A stretch of DNA of 64,000 nucleotides, from contig BLSF01000023.1 in the NCBI GenBank assembly GCA_012862575.1, positions 124,001 through 188,000 of the forward strand. The letters are read 5' to 3'. The first letter of the stretch is position 1. The number at the start of each line of letters is the position of its first letter. Below are positions 20,864 to 28,711 of the stretch, piece by piece. A program made the position numbers and the translations under genes. The stretch comes from Parietichytrium sp. I65-24A. Its lineage: Eukaryota > Sar > Bigyra > Thraustochytrida > Thraustochytriidae. Under the pieces are notes generated by a model that was not told the origin of the DNA, ran no database searches, and was given only the letters and a program-made list of their open reading frames with translations.

Positions 20864-21522
20864 CCTGTCTTGCGGCTTGCAGGTTTCCGAGTGGCAGCAA
20901 GAAGAAGAAGAAGAAGAAGAAGAAGAAGAAGAAGAAGAAGAAGAAGAAGCAGGGAGTGTTTGGGTTCTAAAGGTGGGCGCTCTGTGGGAGATGGGGAGCG
21001 ATTGCCCATTCTTGTGGGAAGGAGGTTATTCCCCAATTCTCATATCTGATCACAAGCGAAAAGGAGCCTGCCTGGCGGAACCCAGCAGCCCGGCGGGCGC
21101 AAGAAGAAGAAGAAGAAGAAGAAGAAGATGCAGGGCGTGTTCGGGTTCTAAAGGTTGGCGCTCTGTGGGAGCAGGCAGGCAGGCAGGCAGGCATGTTGGC
21201 AGAACCGGAAGCCGCCGATATATATCAATGTATGTGTATCATGCGCGATCTATATACATTCATGTCGAACTAAAACAACGATGTAAAACACGTGATGTAA
21301 AATACATATTTTTTCATGACAGCATTTTTGTTACTCTCGGTTGGTTGCATGACTTACTACTAACACAGTTCATCTTTCTCTTTTTTTTCGTTTTCTCACT
21401 CCTTCATTTCAATGCATGATGAGGTCGATAATGCCGATTGGGTAGATGTAGCTACTATTTATAGTAGACTGGACTCTTTTGAGGTAACTATAATTTATAG
21501 TAGTCCTTTGTATACATTTAAC
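20864..21522. repeat. Local duplication with AAG microsatellites
   Basis: Two AAG runs (about 20898-20949 and 21101-21128) are each followed by a matching sequence (GTTCTAAAGGT then GGCGCTCTGTGGGAG), showing a local duplication of about 0.2 kb. A GGCA/GCAG run lies near 21172-21193. Long Glu-, Leu- or Arg-rich frames over these runs are low-complexity and not genes. The remainder up to the 5S promoter has two TATAGTAG copies near 21460-21500. Confidence 0.7.
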
Positions 21523-21530
21523 TATATAAA
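21523..21530 (+). promoter_or_regulatory. TATA element of the 5S rRNA gene
   Basis: TATATAAA lies 21-28 bp before the predicted 5S 5' end, the spacing seen for upstream TATA-like elements that help position pol III initiation on 5S genes in several eukaryotes. Assignment rests on spacing only. Confidence 0.5.
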
Positions 21531-21550
21531 TGCTGGGTTCCAAGTCTAAT

Positions 21551-21667
21551 ATGTCCGAACATCCAATTAGGGCTCACCGGAACTCATCCGAACTCCGAAG
21601 TTAAGCCTAATCTGGCCAGGTCAGTACTACCGTAGGGGACTAGGTGGGAAGCCCTGGTTTCGAACAT
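21551..21667 (+). rRNA. 5S ribosomal RNA
   Basis: A 117-nt sequence with the conserved 5S core: CATCCGAACTCCGAAGTTAA (loop B/C region, overlapping the pol III box A position), CAGTACTACCGTAGG and GGTGGGAAGCCC. The 5' end ATGTCCGAA pairs with the 3' end TTCGAACAT in eight of nine positions, which fixes helix I and the boundaries. Length and helix closure are normal, so the gene looks intact. It stands alone rather than in a tandem array, between a duplicated repeat element and a T-rich repeat. Transcription is expected from pol III with internal promoter plus the TATA at -28. Confidence 0.92.
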
Positions 21668-21808
21668 TTTTTTCAATTTTTTTTTCAGTTCGTTTTTTCA
21701 ATTTTTTTTCAGTTCGTTTTTTCAATTTTTTTTTCAGTTCGTTTTTTCAATTTTTTTTTTCAGTTCGTTTTTTCAATTTTTTTTCAGTTCGTTTTTCAAT
21801 TTTTTTTC
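21667..21808 (+). terminator. Pol III terminator followed by a T-rich tandem array
   Basis: A run of seven T starts at the last base of the 5S RNA, a standard pol III stop. It is followed by about five imperfect units of roughly 26 bp built from CAATTTTTTTTCAGTTCG plus T runs, giving many additional oligo-T stops. The array probably grew by slippage from the terminator itself; any back-up termination role is inference. Confidence 0.75.
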
Positions 21809-21899
21809 CTGTTCGCACCTTTTACTCTCTACTCTACTGGCGAATCTGAATTAACGGAATTTCTGTAAGATCGGTACCTTGACATAAGCATATTTTTCT

Positions 21900-22434
21900 T
21901 TAGATATTACAAGAACTGGTGGGTTCGATCTTGCAATGCAAGAACCGGTAGTGACTACATGTGACTACTATGAAACTTAAGCGGGCGGGCCGCCCGCAAC
22001 CAGAACAGGTTCCTTGGATCCCGATGGCGCGCTGAAAAAAGTCCTTCTGCTTGTCGTCTGCAAGTGTTTTGAGCTTTTGGATCTCTGAGCGAGGTTCGTT
22101 ATGGACAAGGGCAAGTAGGTATCTAGCGATCGACGCACGGGACTTGAAGCAACGATGAAGATTGTCGGCGGCATTTTCCGGGGCGTCTGTCACGAAGGTG
22201 ACGACGTCTTCTAGATAGGGTCGTATGTCTGGAACTGTCCAAAGGCCGAAGTCGACTTGATCGAGGCCGATGCTAGAGTTGAGGTATGATACGAGCCCGA
22301 CTTGGCCGATAAGGATGTGCCGAGTGCAGGGAATAAAGCTTATCAGGAAGCAAGCAAGGACTGCTTTGTGTTCGGGATTTTCCAGGTACCTCGAAGTGAC
22401 TTTCGTGCTGTATAGCCTCCTCCTCAGGAAACTT
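21900..22434 (-). pseudogene. Decayed reading frame of unknown family (segment A product)
   Basis: A frame of about 178 codons is open on the minus strand with no internal ATG in its upstream two thirds. It encodes protein-like sequence including LIGQVGLVSYLNSSIGLDQV, a PDIRPYLEDVVTFVTDAPEN stretch, and SRASIARYLLALVHNEPRSE, ending in a Cys/Gly-rich tail. The same peptide, broken by a stop and a frameshift, is found in the copy at 20331-20702, so this was once a coding sequence present at least twice. A short ATG frame starting MSKFPEEEAIQHE (near 22440) overlaps its beginning in another frame, compatible with one frameshift. Family not recognised. Confidence 0.45.
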
Positions 22435-23167
22435 GCTCATGCCACAACGGAGAGTGCCCCCAGCCCAGAGTTGAACAGTTGACATGGAGATGCTTGGTTT
22501 GTCCAGCTCTGAGCCTCCGATCCTGGAACCAATCTCGAGCGAGGAGCAGCGCAAAAAAAATTGTTTGTCACACTTTTTCGCTTTTACGAGATCTTATCTT
22601 ATCATCTTGCCTCCCTACCTGCACTCGCTGCACTAATTGCTCAGACGACTCGATGCGAGAACGTGTGGCGAAAAAGACTTGAAGGCGCTGTCGAACTGAG
22701 AACTCGCAAACGAGGGAAGAAATACGCACAGTCTTGCGCGATTGACCTAGTCTACACGTGCGGTGTTCCCGGCCTGTTGCGTGCTCACCAACAAGTGGCC
22801 TGTAGGTAAAAGGCTGATCAAGACTGTTCATTTGGAATCTCGTGAGAAGAGAAAAGTCAGTACTTAAGCAACTTCCGCACTTCTGATACTTCTGATAGAA
22901 GAAGCAGCAGTAGTGACTACTACAGTTCTTCAAATTTTATTTTTTTCGAATAACCGATGTTTTGAAAATTTGTTTAAAAATTTATCTATAGAGAGACTGT
23001 TCTACGAGCCCTTCAAACAAGCACACAGGTGGCGCAGCCGAGATGTGTAAGGAATGTCGATCAAGGTGAACTCGCTATACAAGAACCGATAGCGACTACT
23101 ATTGTGTTAGAAGAAGCAGTAATGACCACTAGTTCATCTCTTCAATTTTTCAAAATTCATAGAACCG

Positions 23168-23700
23168 ATGTCAAGGCGAGAGTCAGAGACAAAGCAACCT
23201 GAACTAACTGCAGCCAGACCCCAAACGAGGAGGAGAGAGAGGAGAGAGAGAGAGAGAGGGGCAAGAATGTCGAAAGCAAGAGTCAGGCGACGAGCGCCTG
23301 GCGAAGAGCTTGTGCCGATGGACGAACGAACCAGAGATTCGGTTGTGTGCGTACCAGCTTCACAAGCGAAGTGCAAAAATGTTCCCGGTTTGATGAACGA
23401 GCTTCGAAAGGTTGTTCTGGAAACTTCTGAATTAGCCTACTTTGCATCGCTACTGGCAAATGCTCATGTCACGCGACTGCTTGGAGCAGGTGAACAATGC
23501 CCAGAGGTAAATCAAGCCTTCTACTATTTGTGCTTGCGCTGGGTCAAAAATGGGTTCGGTCGCATGCGCCGCGACGAACACCATAGTGCTTTGGGCGAGA
23601 CTTATGCACAAGTCTTTGACACAACAGATGCTGTGGTTAACCCCGGGCACCTTGGGCAACTCGTCATTTACATTGCCATCAACATGGCAACGGCTGCATC
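23168..23700 (+). CDS. 5' part of a possible mobile-element protein, cut by the assembly gap
   Basis: At least 177 residues are readable before the gap. The first ~50 residues are Arg/Glu-rich and basic, then comes a clearly folded part: LRKVVLETSELAYFASLLAN, AHVTRLLGAGEQCPEVNQAF, YYLCLRWVKNG, and a tail ending in GHLGQLVIYIAINMATAA. The helical pattern with a conserved-looking NAHVTRLL and a VNQAFYYLCLRWV block reminds me of the N-terminal region of eukaryotic TnpB-like (Fanzor) proteins carried by transposons; that is impression, not proof. After the gap the frame reads a short peptide and stops at 24553, but the phase across unknown sequence is meaningless. Its position between repeat segments A and B supports a mobile-element origin. 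The 5' end at 23168 is the first ATG. Confidence 0.4.
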
Positions 23701-24448
23701 NNNNNNNNNNNNNNNNNNNNNNNNNNNNNNNNNNNNNNNNNNNNNNNNNNNNNNNNNNNNNNNNNNNNNNNNNNNNNNNNNNNNNNNNNNNNNNNNNNNN
23801 NNNNNNNNNNNNNNNNNNNNNNNNNNNNNNNNNNNNNNNNNNNNNNNNNNNNNNNNNNNNNNNNNNNNNNNNNNNNNNNNNNNNNNNNNNNNNNNNNNNN
23901 NNNNNNNNNNNNNNNNNNNNNNNNNNNNNNNNNNNNNNNNNNNNNNNNNNNNNNNNNNNNNNNNNNNNNNNNNNNNNNNNNNNNNNNNNNNNNNNNNNNN
24001 NNNNNNNNNNNNNNNNNNNNNNNNNNNNNNNNNNNNNNNNNNNNNNNNNNNNNNNNNNNNNNNNNNNNNNNNNNNNNNNNNNNNNNNNNNNNNNNNNNNN
24101 NNNNNNNNNNNNNNNNNNNNNNNNNNNNNNNNNNNNNNNNNNNNNNNNNNNNNNNNNNNNNNNNNNNNNNNNNNNNNNNNNNNNNNNNNNNNNNNNNNNN
24201 NNNNNNNNNNNNNNNNNNNNNNNNNNNNNNNNNNNNNNNNNNNNNNNNNNNNNNNNNNNNNNNNNNNNNNNNNNNNNNNNNNNNNNNNNNNNNNNNNNNN
24301 NNNNNNNNNNNNNNNNNNNNNNNNNNNNNNNNNNNNNNNNNNNNNNNNNNNNNNNNNNNNNNNNNNNNNNNNNNNNNNNNNNNNNNNNNNNNNNNNNNNN
24401 NNNNNNNNNNNNNNNNNNNNNNNNNNNNNNNNNNNNNNNNNNNNNNNN
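23701..24448. other. Assembly gap (748 N)
   Basis: Run of undetermined bases; the true length is unknown. It removes the middle of the gene starting at 23168. Open frames drawn across it are artefacts. Confidence 1.
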
Positions 24449-24589
24449 TTCGACGTGTTCTACACACAACAAGTTCTAGGCCTTGACCGACCAACGCACC
24501 TCCAGCGCCCTGCCCGTCGTCGCCACATCTTGGACGGAACTAACGTCGCTTAACTACCTCTCCGAGTCAGGACTACCAAGGGGCATGCT

Positions 24590-24652
24590 CTGCATGATCT
24601 GCATGCTCTGAATGCTCTGCATTCTCTGCATGCTCTGCATGCTCCTTGGAAC
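24590..24652. repeat. GCTCTGCAT minisatellite inside segment B
   Basis: About six imperfect units of the 9-mer GCTCTGCAT (variants GATCTGCAT, GCTCTGAAT, TCTCTGCAT) are inserted in the second copy of segment B; the first copy has a single unit here. This is a post-duplication expansion. Confidence 0.8.
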
Positions 24653-24665
24653 CGGTCCATATTCG

Positions 24666-27600
24666 ACGAGACTGTACAGATTCGTTGCCATCCTTGTGAG
24701 TCGCAACTGGGAGCTCTTGCGTCTTGCGCCGGGTCCTGTGCGTGGACAATTTCCTACGATCATAGGACCATGACGTCATCTACTAGTAAGGCTTCTCAGA
24801 TAATGCCATTTGCCATTTGCCATTGGCTGTGTTGTGCGACCCATCCGAATCTGAATCCCAGCTGAGGGATCTCCCGTGCCATTTGGATGATTAAAATTAC
24901 ACTTCGCAAGTCGGAGAGAGTCGCGGCCATCCTAGTGAACGAAGCAACCGCCATGCTACATCGTAAGGACTTACATTTGCTGCTGGCTGGAGCGCAAGGG
25001 GGAGGGAGGAGGGACCGTTGCTGAAAGTTGTGTTTTGTAAGAGAACAACTAGAGATATGAGCGGACGGCGAGCACGAAGGTCGCAAGTCACAAGGAATTG
25101 CGCAAGTGCGTCGTGGCCGGGAAATCGCAGGTCCCCTCCAACTCGATTGAGCAGAATTCAGATGTGCTTCAGGTGCGGGGAGCGTTTGAGCGTTTCATTG
25201 CCAGTTTGGAGATCTTGCGTCTTGACGAAAACCAAGAGATCCACAGCTCGAAGTCTTACGTGGCATTCGCTCGTCAATCCGAGAACCATCGAATCATCGA
25301 ATCCTTCAATTTGTTGATTCTCGCAACTTTAACATCGGGTGCTCAGAAAACCGAGAATGGCGCTGCTCCCAATCGCCGGTGCTTCGCCAGTGAACAGAGG
25401 CTCGAGTCACGGTATTGTACTCAGTGCGGGCATGTCAATCCAACTTGGGAATTCCCGCGCTTTGGCGCTTAGTAGGCGCGTGTATACCACAGAAATCAGG
25501 CTCACTTCTCGCCATCCTAAAAGACCGGGAGAGCGTCAAAGTTGGGAAAAAGAGTTCAACTTCTAGTCAAGTGTGTGCCGTCGGGACTGGCTGCACGCAC
25601 AGCGAGCCGTCGTTTGTCTTTGTTTCGTGCAGATTCTCACCGCTGGCAAGTACTCAAGGGATGTGTCATTCACGGCCTATCCTAGCACCCACCCGTACTC
25701 AGTACTGGTGCATTCTTCTGTTGAATGAGCATTGACTGTGAACAATGTTGAAAAATGAATCAATTATTCCAGCTCCTCCTCTTCTTGGGATGGTTCACGT
25801 TGCGCCAGTCGAGACCTTTCAGTAGAAATACAGACGACGAGCGACACTTGCGCCCGTTGATTGCGAAGTTTGCGATTCTGCGATGGATGAAATGGATCAA
25901 ATGAAAGAAGCACTTGGCTGCGTGCTACTCTGCGGGAACCTCCCCTTAGAGGCGAGGGGGGGAGGGAGAATTCACAAAGGGCTGAGCCCTTTCGGCTTGG
26001 CCTAGTCTCCTGGCCGCATGCAGATCTTGAAACGCATCGCGATCCCCATCGATTGTGAGGCGGTGAATTGACCTCGGTGTTGCAAATCGCAACGCGGGTT
26101 GCAAATTACAACATTCCTGTGAAGCTGAGTGCGATTTGAACGCATACAGACTTCCCCGTGCTGTTAGTACTTGGTGCAGTAGTCGAATACTCGCTGCGTT
26201 GAAGCTGTCTGTGCCCATTCATTCCTCAAACCCAGGCTAAAGATCATTGTTAATTTGCAATTCCCTGTCAGAACAGAATACAGTAAAGTCTGAGTTCTGA
26301 ATCTGACAGAATTGATAAATTCTGAGAGCTCAGACGCCTTAAGTGGTACTTCTCTCCCTTCTTCACATTCATTTTCTTACTTCTTTCTAAAATCTCCTTT
26401 GATTCGCTTGACTGTGAGAATGCGAGGCGGTAGTTGAAGGAGTATAGAAAGCCTACTGTGGTTTGTACGAAATAAGAATTTCCCTTTACACAACTCTCAC
26501 CAGCAGCTAAATAGCTTTCTCTTAGCTTTCTTCCACTAGAAGTTAAGCTAGAAGAGATTTGGAAATTTATAGAAACCCCTAGTGAAAATGTTTTAAATAT
26601 CATGCAGTACGATAACCCGTTTCACGAAATTTGACTCCTATAGTTTCCTGTCAAGTTTCATTACCTGGAAAAAGTTGAAGCAAGGAAGAAGGAAGGAGAG
26701 AATCTGCATCGATGCCTCTTACTCGGTATTAACGATTTGAGCTAGCTAGAACGAGTGCAACAATGCCCCGTGTTCCCCGTGTTGTGAGAACTACGAGGTT
26801 TGAAACCACACACCAAACAATTCATTTGACCTGGATTGTTCGAAGGAGACATATGTGCAGATTCTTTCCAATGATGGCTTATTTTTTCCTTGACAGTGAA
26901 TCATCTTTTTCTTTTTAGGCTAGAAAAACGAGAGGCTCAAACACAGTGACGCAACTGCGTCACCTCTGTTGCACTCTGCGTATCTCTGCAACGATTATCG
27001 ACATTATCCCTTATCAATTCTGTCTACCAATAGGCGCATGGATCAGACTTGATTTGCAGCTCGAGTTGTAACTCAGCCCCTGAGGAAAAATTCACGGTCA
27101 AGAGACAGTAGTAACAAATTGAAAGCGTCTGTTCTAGCAGTCATCGTGCAAGAAGTACGGAGAGACCTCCTTGAAACACTCAAAATTACCCGTCTTTCAC
27201 CGGCCAATGCACTCACAGTCAATACCGAGGCCACCACCTGTGCTTCTCAAGGGTCACTGCATCTGAACACATCTGTAACGAGACGCAGTGGGGTATTGTA
27301 CTCAACTGCTGTGAGGAAGGAGTGTACAGTAAAACGGAGCATAAGTACTCAGTATCCAGCATCTGACTCTCGTTCCAACTGAGAGTGGGTTCTGCCTAAG
27401 TCTCGGTCAGCCGTGACTAAGATTATCGAGTGGTACCTTTGCGGGTGCTTTGTGGGGGGCAGTGGTCGTAGCGAGAGAACCAGCTAGTTTTATATATAGC
27501 TATATAGAGAAAACCCTAACAGAGGCTTAATTGGGAGCTCATAAGTGAAAACGCTATGCTCCCCGGGTCTTACCGCACCAACTATAGGACTGACTGTAGA

Positions 27601-28711
27601 GAATGATGCTACTTCTATGTGGACAACTGACTTCTTGTAACGGGGCGTCAGCAATTCGGCGCACTTCAAATCACTAGGAGCGCATAGGAGCTACTACAGA
27701 TGAGAATGCTCTGCACCTCTAACTCTCGGGTACAGGGCTATCTAGAGGACGCCTACTGCACTCGATACATGTTCTGTATCCGTGCCTAATTTGGCTATTC
27801 AAAAGCAGATTCGTTGGCATCTTAGCCAGCAGAGGCCCTGAGGGGACTCTACTTGTCAAAGGCTTATCAACTCTTAGCAGCATTTATGATACACTCCTTC
27901 CCAGTAAGGACTCTTACACGTCCTACCAACCAGTGCATAAGAACTTGATGGGATCTGGTAGGACTCATTGCTGGAAAGTCTTAGTCATCTGTCTTCTTTC
28001 CAAACCGAAAATAATGAATCGCAAAGACTCTGAGGGACAATTGAGTGTCCTACCTGGAATGGTAGCTGCCACTCATCCGGGAAAAGGCACCCTCACAAAC
28101 GGTCCTAATTTTGTGTTAAGGACCGCTACCTTCCTTCACGAAAACCAAAGACGGAAAAGACGCACAACCACCCCGTCTCCCTCACAACAAGAGTCCTATT
28201 TTTGTCCAAGCAATTAGCACCTCTCCTCTAGAACTCTCTGACACTTTGCTTCCTCCCTCCCAACTTTCTCGCTCCACACACAACTCCGTCGCCGTCGTTC
28301 CCTCTCACACACAAGTCCTAAACCTCCGTCACCCACTCCTCCACCCACACTCACACGTCCACAGTACGCGGCGCGGACACCCTAGCTGCGGGGCCCGCTC
28401 TTCCGCGCATCTCTCTCCTTCCCGCGCGCGCCCTCCCTCTCTCCCTCCAGCGCCCTCCTTCCGAGAGAGCGCCACTATCGGAGGCTTGTTCACCCAACCT
28501 TAAACTCCGCCTCTAACTAACCCCGCGTAGTACCTCTTAGGCCTCCGAGCGAGGACGCCTCGCGCGTTACGACGCGCGGCACGCGTACGGCGGGGTCGTA
28601 TCCGTGGCAGAATATTCAGGGAATCAGTGGGGCCAGAAAGTCGCGAGGCAGCGCGTAGGGCGTAGGCGGCTGCGGACTTGAGACGTAGGGGAGATCCTTG
28701 AGATTCCAGAG
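24666..28711. other. Gene-poor region upstream of the CHAT receptor
   Basis: Four kilobases without a supported gene. A 125-codon frame at 25098-25472 ends with YCTQCGHVNPTW, which resembles one half of a TnpB-type zinc ribbon, but only one Cys pair is present and the frame starts at a TTG; it may be debris of the neighbouring element. Internal similarity exists between 24701-24728 and 25201-25223 (CTTGCGTCTTG). Motif copies TGACWGTGA occur at 25733, 26409, 26891 and 27213, and TACTCAGTA at 25697 and 27346. The last 250 bp before 28712 are strongly GC- and CpG-rich. Confidence 0.45.

Larger units (their letters stand above)
21857..24665. mobile_element. Longer copy of the A/B repeat element, interrupted by an assembly gap
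   Basis: Segment A (21857-22260) and segment B (24504-24665) match the fused copy at 20283-20863 and enclose about 2.2 kb that the fused copy lacks. Enclosed are a minus-strand decayed frame (to about 22434), a plus-strand partial gene from 23168 and a 748-base gap. The layout suggests a fuller element and an internally deleted relative. Terminal inverted repeats or target-site duplications could not be recognised by eye. Confidence 0.45.

Noticed and set aside
20846-21419. Frames with long poly-Glu, poly-Leu or poly-Arg
   Set aside because: They are translations of an AAG microsatellite in different frames, not genes.
23450-24553. Open frames spanning the N gap on both strands
   Set aside because: Undetermined bases cannot show an open frame; the phase across the gap is unknown.
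27119-28503. Three plus-strand frames in the gene-poor region before the CHAT receptor
   Set aside because: Non-ATG starts or Pro/Ser/Arg-rich low-complexity sequence without domain features.
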